From assembly GCA_963748075.1 (NCBI GenBank), contig CAVVHQ010000012.1, positions 1 through 25,762 on the forward strand: a stretch of 25,762 nt of DNA, in the 5' to 3' direction. Within the stretch, counting starts at the first letter, position 1. The number at the start of each line of letters is the position of its first letter. Position numbers and translations under genes: made by a program. Below are positions 6,984 through 17,289 of the stretch, piece after piece. Source of the DNA: VRUE01 sp963748075. Its GTDB lineage: Bacteria > Actinomycetota > Thermoleophilia > Solirubrobacterales > 70-9. The notes under the pieces are model-generated. The model had not been told where the DNA came from and ran no database searches. It was given only the letters and a program-made list of their open reading frames with translations.

Positions 6984-8764
6984 CTACCCCCCGACCCGCT
7001 CGGTCCGGGCTATTCGCTCGACCAGGGCGGCTCGTTCGCGGCTCAGGGCGGCGCGGCGCCCGTAGTCGTCCGCTTCGCCGGCGGCGGCTATGTCGGACTC
7101 GAGACGGCGCTGCTCGAGCAGCAGGTAGTTGAGCTCCATCGCCTCCGAGGAGGCGGGCTCGTCGTGGGCGAGGATGACCAGCTCGGCGATCAGGCTGGAC
7201 AGCTCGCCGTCCTCGTGGGGAAGGTTGGACGCCGGGTCCTCGGGGTGCTCGCGCAGCCAGGCCGCGGCGCGGGCGCCGCTCGGCGAGAGGTGCTGGTCGG
7301 TGAGGCGGGCCAGGTACTCCCTGCCCTCCGCCGGCAGGGCGACGCACATCGCCAGCAGGGCCCGCTCGCGCCGTTCGCGCGAGGTCAGCTCACCGCCCTG
7401 GCGCGCCCCCGGCGCCGGTCCGCCGCCGCCCCGAGGCGGTTCCGCGGAACCGCCCCCGCTCGGCGGCCGCGCCGCCGTCACCCGGCCCATCACCAGCGCC
7501 GGCTCCAGGTCGAGGCGCCCGGCAACGCGCCGCAGCAGCTCGTCGCGGCTCGCCGTCTCCCCCATCCCGGCGAGGATCGGCGCGACCTCGCCCAGCGCCC
7601 GGTCGCGCTCGGCCGGCGAGGCGACGTCGGTCCGCTCCAGCACCAGGCCGACCTGGAAGGCCGGCAGGTCGACCGCCCCCTCGACCAGTTCGCGGAAGCG
7701 CTCCGCTCCCCCTTCCTCGGCGACCATCTCGGCCGGGTCCTCGCCGGCCGGCATCGCCGCCACCCGCAGCCGCATCTTGCGCCCCGCCGCGACCCGCTGC
7801 GCGCGCAGCATCGCCTCCTGCCCGGCCGCGTCGGCGTCGAGCGCCAGGACCACCTCGTCGACCATCCCCGAGAGCGCCTCCACCTGCTTCTCGGTGATCG
7901 CCGTGCCCATCACTCCGACCGCCTCGCCGACCCCAGCCTGGTGCAGCGCCAGCACGTCGGTGTAGCCCTCGACCACCACCGCCCGGCCCGCCTTGGCGAT
8001 CGCCTCCTTGGCGAGGTCGATCCCGTACAGCATGCGGCTCTTGTGGAAGAAGTCGGTCTCCGCCGTGTTGACGTACTTCGCCCCCTGGTCGGAGCGCATC
8101 GCCCGCCCGCCGAAGCCCAGCGTGCGGCCGCGCCGGTCGCGGATCGGGAACATGATCCGCTCGCGGAAGCGGTCGTACTCGCCTCCCCCCGCCCCCGCTG
8201 CGCCAGCCCGACCGCCCGCAGCTCCTCGACCGAGAAGCCGGCCCGCTGGCCGCGCTTCAGCACCGTGTCCCAGGCGCTCGGCGCGTAGCCGACCCCGAAG
8301 GCGCGCAGCGTCTCCTCGCCCAGCCCGCGGCCGGTCAGGTACTTGCGTGCTTTCGCCGCCTCGGGCGCGTCCCAGAGGAACTGCGCATAGAAGGCGGCGG
8401 TGCGGTCGAGCAGCTCGCCCAGGTGGCGCCGCTCTCGCCGCCGCGCCTCCGCCTGCGGATCCTCGCGCTCGCGCTGCAGCTCGACCCCGTAGCGCTCGGC
8501 GAGCAGCTCGACCGCCTCGGCGAAGCCCAGCCCCTCCTTCTCCTCGACGAACTTGATCGTGTCGCCCCCCACGCCGCAGCCGAAGCAGTGGTAGAGCTTC
8601 TCCCCCGCGTCGACCGAGAAGGACGGCGTGCGCTCCTCGTGGAACGGGCAGAGGCCGACCCAGCGCGACCCCTGGCGGCGCAGATCGGTGTGGGCGGAGA
8701 CCACCTCGACGATGTCGGCCGCCTGCTTGACCCGTTCCAGGCTGTCGTCCGAAATCAATGCCAT
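6984..8764 (-). CDS. dnaG: DNA primase DnaG (one frameshift near 8185-8190)
   Basis: DnaG makes RNA primers for replication. The N-terminal CHC2 zinc ribbon is present (C39, H42, C60, C63 in CPFHEERTPSFS...HCFGC), then the RNA polymerase core. The Toprim segment includes VVVEGYTDVLALHQAG and LALDADAAGQEA, and a helicase-binding-type C-terminal region follows. The reading frame breaks after GLAQRGRG; adding one base in the six-C run at 8185-8190 (plus strand) rejoins the two halves into about 593 residues, the usual length. A sequence error is the simplest explanation because dnaG is normally essential. The start is ATG 8764. The dgt gene ends 30 bases upstream, and dgt-dnaG adjacency is typical of actinobacteria. 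Confidence 0.9.
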
Positions 8765-8794
8765 GAGGTCAATGATCCTGGTTTCGCGGGAACC

Positions 8795-9805
8795 TCAGAA
8801 GCGCGCCTCCTCGGGGACGGTCAACTCCGTGAAGCGGGCGATGCAGTAGCGGTCGGTCATCCCGGCGACGTAGTCGGCGACCCGCTGGCACTCGCTCGCC
8901 CCCGGCTCGCCCTCCGGCACCTCCTCGGGGTGCTCCAGGTAGTGGTCGACGAGGCCGCGGATCGCGCCGTGGACCCGCTCCTGCTCACGGCGCGCCGCCT
9001 CGCCCAGGTAGACGCGGTCGAACATGAACTTGCGCAGCCGCAGCATCGCCCCGCCGACCTCCTCGCTCTGCTCGATCTCGCCGGCCGCGGCCGAGCGCTC
9101 GACGATGTCGCGCACCAGCGTGTCGATCCGCGCAGAGCCGGTCGGCCCGAGCAGCTCGATCTCGGCCGCGGGCAGGTCCTCGGCACGCAGGATCCCCGCT
9201 CGCAGCGCGTCGTCGATGTCGTGGTTGATGTAGGCGACGCGGTCGACCAGCTTGACGATCCGCCCCTCCAGGGTCGCCGGCCAATCGGAGCCGGTGTGGT
9301 TGAGGATGCCGTCGCGCACCTGCTCGGTCAGGTTGAGCCCTCTGCCGTCGCGCTCCAGCGCGTCGACCACCCGCAGCGAATGGACGTTGTGGCGGAAGCC
9401 GGAGCCGCAGCGCTCGCGCAGCGCCGCGTCGAGCGCGTCCTCGCCGCTGTGGCCGAAGGGCGGGTGGCCGAGATCGTGGCCGAGCCCGATCGCCTCGGTC
9501 AGGTCCTCGTTGAGGCCGAGCGCCCGGGCCACGGTGCGGGCGATCCCGCAGGCCTCCAGGGTGTGGGTGAGGCGGGTCCGGTAGTGGTCGCCTTCGGGGG
9601 CGATGAAGACCTGCGTCTTGTGCTTGAGGCGGCGGAACGCCTTCGAGTGGACGATCCGGTCGCGGTCGCGCTGGAAGGGCGTGCGCAGCGGGCTGTCGGG
9701 CTCCTCGATCCGGCGCCTCGCCGGGTAGGACGGCGTCGCCAGGTCGGAGAGGAACTCGGCCTCCCAGGCTCTGACGCGATCCTCCAGAGTCGCCGTGGCC
9801 TGCAC
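8795..9805 (-). CDS. dgt: Deoxyguanosinetriphosphate triphosphohydrolase-like protein (HD domain)
   Basis: A 336-residue HD-superfamily dNTPase that hydrolyses dNTPs to nucleosides and triphosphate. Metal ligands are recognisable: H81 in RLTHTLE, H110-D111 in GLGHDLGHPPFGH, and the distal Asp in VAYINHDIDD. The N-terminal RTPFQRDRDRIVHSKAFRRLKHKTQVF segment is typical of the family. The GTG at 9805 is chosen because AGGA lies eight bases upstream; a GTG at 9811 is the alternative. Longer in-frame starts would run into recO. It is ten bases downstream of recO and 30 bases upstream of dnaG, consistent with one repair and replication operon. Confidence 0.9.
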   Translation of the reverse strand: MQATATLEDRVRAWEAEFLSDLATPSYPARRRIEEPDSPLRTPFQRDRDRIVHSKAFRRLKHKTQVFIAPEGDHYRTRLTHTLEACGIARTVARALGLNEDLTEAIGLGHDLGHPPFGHSGEDALDAALRERCGSGFRHNVHSLRVVDALERDGRGLNLTEQVRDGILNHTGSDWPATLEGRIVKLVDRVAYINHDIDDALRAGILRAEDLPAAEIELLGPTGSARIDTLVRDIVERSAAAGEIEQSEEVGGAMLRLRKFMFDRVYLGEAARREQERVHGAIRGLVDHYLEHPEEVPEGEPGASECQRVADYVAGMTDRYCIARFTELTVPEEARF

Positions 9806-9815
9806 GGCCACGATC

Positions 9816-10541
9816 CTACGCCGCGGCTCGAAGCTGCACGTGCGCGTGGTGCTCGAGCGTCTCGCCGACCGCCCGCTCGGTCTGGCGCAGCGCTCCCGCC
9901 CCGGCAGCGGGCGCCTCGGCAAGCGGCCTGGCTACCGCCCCGACCATGAAGCCGTGCGCCTCCGCCGACAGCGGGAAGGCGCCCGCTTCGCAGCTCGCGC
10001 AGACGACGCCGCCCGCCGCGCCGGAGAAGCCGACCAGGTGCTCCGCCTCGCCGCAGCGCACGCAGGCGGCCAGCTCCGGCGAGAAGCCGGCGGCGAGGGC
10101 CAGCTTCAACCGGAAGGAGAGCGCCGTCTCCAGCGCCGTCGCCCGCTCGGCCGCCGGATCGTCGAGCAGCGCCAGGTAGCGGCAGAGCAGGTTGTAGGCG
10201 GGCGGGTTGGGCTCGGCCGAGTCGAGCAGCCGCAGCACCGCGTCGCAGGCGCGCGCCGCGGCGCTCAGCGCCGGCCCGGAGGAGCGCAGCCGCGGGTAGC
10301 CGTCGACCGTGGAGACGCCGGTGACGGTGAGCAGCTCGCCGCGCCCTTCGTGCAGCATCAGGTCGAGCCGGAAGAACGGCTCCAGCCGCCCGCCGAAGCG
10401 CGAGCGCGGCTTCCGCGCCCCCTTGGCGATCGCCCCGATCCGCCCTCTCTGCGCCGAGTAGAGGTGGAGGATGCGGTCCGCCTCGCCGTAGCGGATGCTG
10501 CGCAGGACGATCGCCTCCGTCTTCAGCGACTTGCCGGCCAT
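9816..10541 (-). CDS. recO: DNA repair protein RecO
   Basis: A 241-residue protein that helps RecR load RecA at SSB-coated single-stranded DNA. The N-terminal OB-fold starts KTEAIVLRSIRYGEADRILHLYS, continues with GRIGAIAKGARKPRSRFGG, and is followed by a helical domain. The four-cysteine zinc motif is present (CVRC ... CASC). The ATG at 10541 is preferred over upstream alternatives because the OB-fold begins here; no clear Shine-Dalgarno is visible. A stable hairpin lies in the 46-base gap to the MBL-fold gene upstream. dgt follows. Confidence 0.92.
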   Translation of the reverse strand: MAGKSLKTEAIVLRSIRYGEADRILHLYSAQRGRIGAIAKGARKPRSRFGGRLEPFFRLDLMLHEGRGELLTVTGVSTVDGYPRLRSSGPALSAAARACDAVLRLLDSAEPNPPAYNLLCRYLALLDDPAAERATALETALSFRLKLALAAGFSPELAACVRCGEAEHLVGFSGAAGGVVCASCEAGAFPLSAEAHGFMVGAVARPLAEAPAAGAGALRQTERAVGETLEHHAHVQLRAAA

Positions 10542-10553
10542 ACGCCAACGTTG

Positions 10554-10576
10554 CCGCAAGGCCCGGACGGCCGCGG
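10554..10576 (-). other. GC-rich hairpin between the MBL-fold gene and recO
   Basis: Stem CCGC + GGCC pairs with GGCC + GCGG, leaving a two-base bulge and a five-base loop. No U tract follows, so it is not a standard intrinsic terminator; it could pause RNA polymerase or stabilise the mRNA. Confidence 0.3.
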
Positions 10577-10587
10577 CGGTTGCCGGG

Positions 10588-11367
10588 TCAGGCGCCCACG
10601 GTCGCCGGCCGGCCGGGCTCGAGCCAGTGCACTCGCTCGCCGATGCCGGCGCGAGCGAACTCCTCCTCCACCGCGGCCCTGCCCTGCTTGAAGTGCGTCC
10701 AGCCCTCGTAGTGGATCGGCACCACCGTGCGGGGGTCGATCTCGCGCACAACCGCGGCGGCCTCGGCGGCGTCCATCGTGTAGCGGGCCCGTCCAGTGGT
10801 CGGAAAGCGCGCGCCACCCAGGTGGACCACGGCGACGCCGATCGGGCCCACCGCGGCAAGCGCTGAGCGCAGCCCGCCGAACCAGCGCGTATCCCCGGAG
10901 ATCCACCAGGGAAGCTCCTCCCCCTCCCAGCGCAACAGGAACCCGATCACCGGGCCGGCAACCCAGGCGACCGGCCCGGGCGGGCCGTGCCGCGCCGGCA
11001 TCGCCGTGACCTCCAGCGCCCCGCCCTCCCTCTGCAGCCGATGACCCTCGCCGGGTCGCAGGCCGAGCGCGTTGCCGCCCAGCCGGCGAGCCCCGGCCCT
11101 GGTCGTCAGCACGGCGCCCGCCCCCGGCAGCAGCCGACGGCCTGAGTCATCGAGGTTGTCGAAGTGATGCTCGTGGCTGAGCAGCACCGCGTCGAGTGGG
11201 CCCAGCTCACCGGCGGGGACGGCCGGCTCGGCCGTCTTCTCGGAGCCGAACCCGGGCACGACCTTTGTCGCCTTGTAGCGGGACCCCGCCCGGTCCAGCG
11301 CGGGGTCGGTGAGGATGCGAAAGCCGCCTAACTCGAGCAGCAGGGTCGCCGCTCCGATGTGCGTCAG
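10588..11367 (-). CDS. MBL-fold metallo-hydrolase (unusual start)
   Basis: A metallo-beta-lactamase-fold hydrolase resembling the UlaG/NAPE-PLD-like group. Metal motifs include SHEHHFDNLD (HxHxxD, with Asn where His is usual), a His in ARHG, Asp in ISGDT and the terminal VPIHYEGWTHFK. The protein clearly begins at or before LTHIGAATLLLELGG (about 11367), because this matches the first beta strands of the fold. In that frame, however, there is no ATG, GTG or TTG after the upstream in-frame TAG until a GTG at 11259, which would delete about 36 core residues. A CTG at 11367, with GAGG six bases before it, is my chosen start. The codon two positions upstream is GCG, where a single base change from GTG could have removed a normal start. 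The gene lies 41 bases after mutM. The substrate is unknown. Confidence 0.75.
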   Translation of the reverse strand: MTHIGAATLLLELGGFRILTDPALDRAGSRYKATKVVPGFGSEKTAEPAVPAGELGPLDAVLLSHEHHFDNLDDSGRRLLPGAGAVLTTRAGARRLGGNALGLRPGEGHRLQREGGALEVTAMPARHGPPGPVAWVAGPVIGFLLRWEGEELPWWISGDTRWFGGLRSALAAVGPIGVAVVHLGGARFPTTGRARYTMDAAEAAAVVREIDPRTVVPIHYEGWTHFKQGRAAVEEEFARAGIGERVHWLEPGRPATVGA

Positions 11368-11408
11368 GCGCGCCTCGATCGCCCGAACCTACCGCACCCC
11401 GGCGGGCC

Positions 11409-12320
11409 CTATCTGCGCGATCGGCGGGCGCGACGCCTGCGCCGCAGCTTCACCTGGCAGCCCGGACAGAAGTAGGTCGAGCGCCCGGCGACGACGATCC
11501 GCTCGATCGTCCCGCCGCAGCGCGGGCAGGACTCGCCCTCGCGGGTGTGGACGAGGAACTCGTCCTGCATCCTGCCCCGCTCGCCGCGCCCGTCGCGGTA
11601 GTCGTCGATCGAGGCGCCGCCGCCGTCGATCCCCGCCTCCAGCGCCGCGACCACGCCGTCGCGCAGCACCTCGAGCTGCTCGGGCTTCATCGAGCCGGCC
11701 GGCGAGAGCGGGTGCAGGCGCGCCCGGAACAGCGCCTCGTCGGCGTAGATGTTGCCGACCCCCGCGATCCCCTTCTGGTCGAGCAGGAACGACTTCAGCG
11801 GCGCGCTGCGCCCCGCGGCGATCTCGCCCAGCGCCGCGGGGGTGAAGTCATCGGAGAGCGGCTCGATCCCGAGTCGCTCGTCGAGGTAGGCGTGCAGGCC
11901 CCCGTCGTCGATGAGGCGGGCCTCGCCGAAGCGGCGCGGGTCGGTGAACCAGACCTCGCGGCCGTCGTCGAGCCTGAAGCGGGCCCGCAGGTGGCGCTCC
12001 TCGGTCGAGCGCTCACCCTCGTACAGCCGCCGCCCCTCGGAGGGGTCGATCGCCTCGCCGCCCGGCTCGACCAGGATCAGGTTGCCGGTCATCCGCAGGT
12101 GCATGACCAGGGTCTGCTCCTCGTCGAGCCCCAGCAGCAGGTACTTGCCGCGCCGGCCGAGGCTCTCGATCGTCCTGCCCGAGAGCTCCGCTTCCAGCCG
12201 CTCGGGCGGCAACGGCCGCGACCAGCGCGGGTCGTAGACCTCGAGCCGCTCGATCAGCCTCCCTTCCAGCTCCGGCTCGAGCTGGCGGCAGACCGTCTCG
12301 ACCTCGGGCAGCTCGGGCAT
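11409..12320 (-). CDS. mutM: Formamidopyrimidine-DNA glycosylase (Fpg/MutM)
   Basis: A bifunctional glycosylase/AP lyase that removes 8-oxoguanine and related lesions. The mature N-terminus PELPEVET supplies the catalytic Pro2 and Glu3, and Lys59 (GRRGKYLL) is the usual conserved Lys. The helix-two-turn-helix segment is KGIAGVGNIYADEALFRARLHP. The C-terminal zinc finger has CPRC and CPGC. At 303 residues it is longer than usual (about 270-290), because of a short insertion around 85-105 and a strongly basic Arg-rich tail after the zinc finger. The ATG at 12320 is fixed by the N-terminal proline. It lies downstream of xerD with an unusual palindrome in the gap. Confidence 0.95.
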   Translation of the reverse strand: MPELPEVETVCRQLEPELEGRLIERLEVYDPRWSRPLPPERLEAELSGRTIESLGRRGKYLLLGLDEEQTLVMHLRMTGNLILVEPGGEAIDPSEGRRLYEGERSTEERHLRARFRLDDGREVWFTDPRRFGEARLIDDGGLHAYLDERLGIEPLSDDFTPAALGEIAAGRSAPLKSFLLDQKGIAGVGNIYADEALFRARLHPLSPAGSMKPEQLEVLRDGVVAALEAGIDGGGASIDDYRDGRGERGRMQDEFLVHTREGESCPRCGGTIERIVVAGRSTYFCPGCQVKLRRRRRARRSRR

Positions 12321-12342
12321 GCCGCAGTTCTACCCAACCGTG

Positions 12343-12379
12343 GTCGACATTTGGGTCGCTGGGCGAGCCAAATGTCTAC
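12343..12379. repeat. Long interrupted palindrome between xerD and mutM
   Basis: Nine-base arms GACATTTGG (12346-12354) and CCAAATGTC (12368-12376) are perfectly inverted. They extend to 12 bases with one mismatch. Inside them, TCGC-TGG-GCGA continues the dyad after a single G-G mismatch. The AT-rich core differs from its GC-rich surroundings and sits about 25-60 bases upstream of the mutM start. No T tract follows on either strand, so an operator or RNA hairpin is more likely than a terminator. Confidence 0.7.
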
Positions 12380-12403
12380 CGCACCGCATCCAGGCGGCCG
12401 GGG

Positions 12404-13351
12404 TCAGTCCTCGGTGGCCCGCGGGTGCGCCTTGAAGTAGACGTCCTTGAGCTGCTGCCCGGAGAGGTGCGTGTACATCTGCGTGGTCGCGATGTCGGCG
12501 TGGCCGAGCATCTCCTGCACGGCGCGCAGGTCGCACCCTTCCGTCAGCAGGTGGGTGGCGAAGCTGTGACGCAGCGTGTGGGGGCTCATCCGCCCGGCCA
12601 GGCCGGCCTCGCGGGCATGGCGCTGGACGATCTTGTAGAGGCCCTGCCGGCTGAGCGGACCGCCACGGAAGTTGACGAACAGCCTCGGCTCATGGCGCTC
12701 GCCGACCAGCTTCGGCCTGCCGCCGCGCAGGTAGGCGGAGATCGCGGCGATCGCCTGCCGGCCGAGCGGCACCAGGCGCTCCTTCGAGCCCTTGCCGCGG
12801 GCGCGCAGGAACCCCTCGTGGGAATCGACGTCGCCCACGTCCAGCCCGATCGTCTCCGAGGCGCGCAGCCCGCACGCGTACATCACCTCGAGCAGCGCCC
12901 GGTCGCGCAGCGCGGTCGGCTCGGCGCCGCGCGGCGCGGCGAGCAGCTTCTTCACCTCGGAGTAGTTGAGCACCTGGGGCAGCTTCTTGGCGCGGCGCGG
13001 GGCGCTCAGCGCCGCGGTCGGGTCGTCGGCGATCAGCTCGTCGCGACGCAGGTGCTTGTAGAAGGAGCGCAGACAGGCGGTCTTGCGGTGGACGGTCGCC
13101 GCCGAGCAGGCGGGGCGGCCGTGGCCGGTCGCCAGGTCGGCGAGGAAGTCGCCGACGTCGGCGGGTCGCACCTCGAGCGCGTCGAGCCCACGTTCGGCGA
13201 GGAACTCGCCGTACTGAAGCAGGTCGGTGCGGTAGGCGTTCAGCGTGTTGTGGGAGAGGCCCCGCTCCAGCTCCAGGTAGGAGAGGAAGTCGAGGACGAA
13301 GCCCTCGAAGCGGGTCTCGGCGGGCGAGCGGGGCGCAACGGCGACGGCCAT
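12404..13351 (-). CDS. xerD: Tyrosine recombinase XerD
   Basis: A 315-residue integrase-family recombinase that resolves chromosome dimers at dif with XerC. The N-terminal SAM-like core-binding domain spans about 15-105. The catalytic set is complete: R163 (GLRASE), K187 or K190 (GKGSKE), H258 and R261 (HTLRHSFATHLL), H284 (GHADIATTQ) and Y293 (MYTH). The ATG at 13351 is preferred over a TTG ten codons upstream; neither has a clear Shine-Dalgarno. The chromosomal context next to pyrG, recN and tlyA matches the housekeeping xerD of other actinobacteria rather than a mobile integrase. Confidence 0.93.
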   Translation of the reverse strand: MAVAVAPRSPAETRFEGFVLDFLSYLELERGLSHNTLNAYRTDLLQYGEFLAERGLDALEVRPADVGDFLADLATGHGRPACSAATVHRKTACLRSFYKHLRRDELIADDPTAALSAPRRAKKLPQVLNYSEVKKLLAAPRGAEPTALRDRALLEVMYACGLRASETIGLDVGDVDSHEGFLRARGKGSKERLVPLGRQAIAAISAYLRGGRPKLVGERHEPRLFVNFRGGPLSRQGLYKIVQRHAREAGLAGRMSPHTLRHSFATHLLTEGCDLRAVQEMLGHADIATTQMYTHLSGQQLKDVYFKAHPRATED

Positions 13352-13399
13352 GTGGGGTGGTTTCGCTCGCCATCGCGGCAAACCTTGGGACGCAAGGGA

Positions 13400-14416
13400 C
13401 TATGCGCTGGCGCCCAAGACCCGGCCCGCCGCAAGCGCCGCTGCGAAGAAGAGGGGATCCTCCTCGATCCCGCGTCCCATCGTGCGCGCGGGCAGCCCGG
13501 CCGCCGCATAGCCCGCCAGATCGGCCGGAGCTTCCCTGAGGCCGTGGCGCCAGCCGCAGGCCTCGGCCAGTTGGGCGACGGCCACCGGCTCGCCGGCCGG
13601 GACCGGGACTTCGACGCCGCCCAGCAGCATCCGCATCACGGTCAGCGTGTGGTGGCTGACCATGCGGTGGCGGTCGCGGGGGTCGGACGAGGATAGGCGC
13701 GGCGAGAGCAGCGTCGGCAGCCCGAGGGCCAGGGAGGCGTGGAGCGTGTCGAGGGCGGCGATGCCGCCGTGGCCGAGGCGGGTCTCGGAGCCGACGATCC
13801 CCGGGCCGGGGCCGGCCAGCGCCGCGTTCCAGCCGAGCTGGTTGGCGGCGGCGTCCAGAGCGCCGGCGACCGAGAGCGCCTCCAGCTCGCCGCCGTAGGC
13901 CGGCGCGGCCGTGACGTGCCCGCCGAGCAGCCCGCGCTCGCGCAGCTGCGCGACGTCGCGGCTCAGCGAGCCCGGCAGGGCGCCCCCCGCCGTCTGCACG
14001 AAGCCGACCGTCAGGCCCGGAGCCGCCTGCGCCGCCGCCCAGGCGGCCGGCGCCAGGTGGCCGTGCAGGGGCAGGACGAGGACCGGCATCGCCCTCTCCC
14101 CCGCTTTGTCATCGGTGGGACGCTCGACCCCCTCGACCGGATGCTGGAGCGACGTGTAGTTGAGCTTCATCACGTGCTCGCCGCCCCCATCCCCCCCTTC
14201 CAGGCCGCGGGTCAGGTTGACGTGGACGACGTCGAAGCCGCCCGAGCCGAGGTCGAGGTCGAGCGCGACGACGTTGACCACCACCTCGTCGCCCTCGCGC
14301 ATCTCGCCGAGCAGCGCCTCGTCCGCCCAGGCCGGGCGCCGCTCCCCGGCGACCTCGACCGTCAGCGGGTCCTCGCCGACGACGACGCCGCGGCGCAGCT
14401 TCAGGCGGCCGCTCAC
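13400..14416 (-). CDS. DUF3866 family protein
   Basis: A 338-residue protein matching, from memory, the actinobacterial DUF3866 family. Recognisable parts are the beta-rich N-terminus (KLRRGVVVGEDPLTVEV), the MKLNYTSLQHPVEGVE segment, and the central LPLHGHLAPAAWAA and GPGPGIVGSETRLGHGG stretches. SSSDPRDRHRMVSHHTLTV is a polar, possibly catalytic or metal-binding segment. No function is established that I know of. The start is GTG 14416, which overlaps the stop codon of the M20 peptidase gene in a GTGA arrangement, implying coupled translation and perhaps a shared pathway. Confidence 0.83.
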   Translation of the reverse strand: MSGRLKLRRGVVVGEDPLTVEVAGERRPAWADEALLGEMREGDEVVVNVVALDLDLGSGGFDVVHVNLTRGLEGGDGGGEHVMKLNYTSLQHPVEGVERPTDDKAGERAMPVLVLPLHGHLAPAAWAAAQAAPGLTVGFVQTAGGALPGSLSRDVAQLRERGLLGGHVTAAPAYGGELEALSVAGALDAAANQLGWNAALAGPGPGIVGSETRLGHGGIAALDTLHASLALGLPTLLSPRLSSSDPRDRHRMVSHHTLTVMRMLLGGVEVPVPAGEPVAVAQLAEACGWRHGLREAPADLAGYAAAGLPARTMGRGIEEDPLFFAAALAAGRVLGASA

Positions 14417-15543
14417 CCGGCGGGCGGCTCGCCGCCGGCCGCGGCGACGATCGCCTCGCAGACCTCGAGCATCGCGTCGAGGTTGCGCGCCGGGACGCTC
14501 TCCTCCGGCGTGTGGTTGGCCGCGGTGCCGTTGGCGAGCAGGACGCAGTCGAAGCCGGCGAGCCGCAGCGCGTTGGCGTCGCTGCCGCCGCCGGTCGGGA
14601 TCCGCTGCGGCTCGAAGCCGGCGCGGCGCAGGCCGGCCTCGGCGAGGCCGAGCGAGGGCGAGGACGAGGGGATCTCGTAGCCGCGGAACAGCTCCTCGAC
14701 CCGCACGTCGACGTCGCAGCCGTGCTCGCTGGCGCCCCAGGCGCAGGCCTCGGTCAGCTCGCCGGCGACCGCGGCGGCGCGGTCGGCGCCGTGGCTGCGC
14801 GCCTCGGCGACGATCCGGCAGCGGCCGGGCACGACGTTGCCCGAGGTGCCGCCCGAGATCACCCCGACGTTCGCGGTCGTCTTCTCGTCGAGCCGCCCCA
14901 GCTCCATCCGCGAGATCGCCTCGGCGGCGGCGGCGATCGCGTTGTTGCCGTCCTCGGGCCGGATCCCGGCGTGCGCCTCGACCCCGGAGAAGTCGGCGTG
15001 GATCTGCTGCTGGGTCGGCGAGGTGACGATCACCTCGCCGATCGGGGTGGCGTGGTCAAGGACGAAGCCGCAATCGGAGCGCAGAACGCTCGGGTCGAAC
15101 GCCTTGGCGCCGCGCAGCCCCTGCTCCTCGGCGACGGTGAGCAGCAGCTCGATCCCGACCGGCGGCGGCTCCTGCGCGTGGCGCGCCACCAGCTCGACGA
15201 AGACCGCGACCGCCGCCTTGTTGTCGGCGCCGAGGATCGTCTCGCCGCGGCTGCGGAAGACGCCTTCGTCCTCGACCACCTCGACCTGTCCCTCGTGGGG
15301 CACGGTGTCGAGGTGGGCGCAGAACATCGCCCAGCGGTCGGAGCGGCCGGGCAGCCGCGCCAGGACGTTGCCGGCGCCGGCTTCGGCCGGCCCGGCCGCC
15401 TCGTCTTCGCTCACCTCCAGCCCGAGCGCCCGCAGCTCGGCGGCCAGCGTGTCGGCGACCTCGCGCTCCTCTCCGGTCGGGCTGCGGATCTCGCAGAGCC
15501 GGACGAAGGTCTCATGGAGCCTCTCCCTGGCGGGCCGAGACAT
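14413..15543 (-). CDS. M20 family metallopeptidase (PepT-like)
   Basis: A 376-residue zinc aminopeptidase-type hydrolase. The di-zinc ligands are visible: H77 and D79 in CAHLDTVP, D107 in LGADNKAA, the general base/ligand pair E139-E140 in VAEEQGLRG, an Asp in VLDHATP, and the last His in NHTPEE. A dimerisation-like insert lies between about 180 and 290 (SGVEAHAGIRPEDG...). The substrate is probably a short peptide or other N-acyl amino acid; resemblance to tripeptidase T is the best guess. The ATG at 15543 lies 60 bases after the pyrG stop codon, and the gene overlaps the DUF3866 gene by four bases. Confidence 0.9.
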   Translation of the reverse strand: MSRPARERLHETFVRLCEIRSPTGEEREVADTLAAELRALGLEVSEDEAAGPAEAGAGNVLARLPGRSDRWAMFCAHLDTVPHEGQVEVVEDEGVFRSRGETILGADNKAAVAVFVELVARHAQEPPPVGIELLLTVAEEQGLRGAKAFDPSVLRSDCGFVLDHATPIGEVIVTSPTQQQIHADFSGVEAHAGIRPEDGNNAIAAAAEAISRMELGRLDEKTTANVGVISGGTSGNVVPGRCRIVAEARSHGADRAAAVAGELTEACAWGASEHGCDVDVRVEELFRGYEIPSSSPSLGLAEAGLRRAGFEPQRIPTGGGSDANALRLAGFDCVLLANGTAANHTPEESVPARNLDAMLEVCEAIVAAAGGEPPAG

Positions 15544-15603
15544 CGCTAGGCGGCGTCCTCGGTCGCTTGCGTGCAGAGCACGCGGCGCTCCCTGTGTCCT
15601 TGC

Positions 15604-15609
<6 letters not shown>
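15544..15609. repeat. Nested inverted repeats between pyrG and the M20 peptidase gene
   Basis: CGCTAGGC (15544-15551) and GCCTAGCG (15602-15609) are perfect inverted copies about 50 bases apart; the right one includes the pyrG stop codon. Between them, GCGTGC-AGA-GCACGC (15569-15583) is a perfect six-base-pair hairpin. No U tract follows. It may act as a weak attenuator or mRNA processing structure. Confidence 0.4.
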
Positions 15610-17285
<1,676 letters not shown>

Positions 17286-17289
<4 letters not shown>

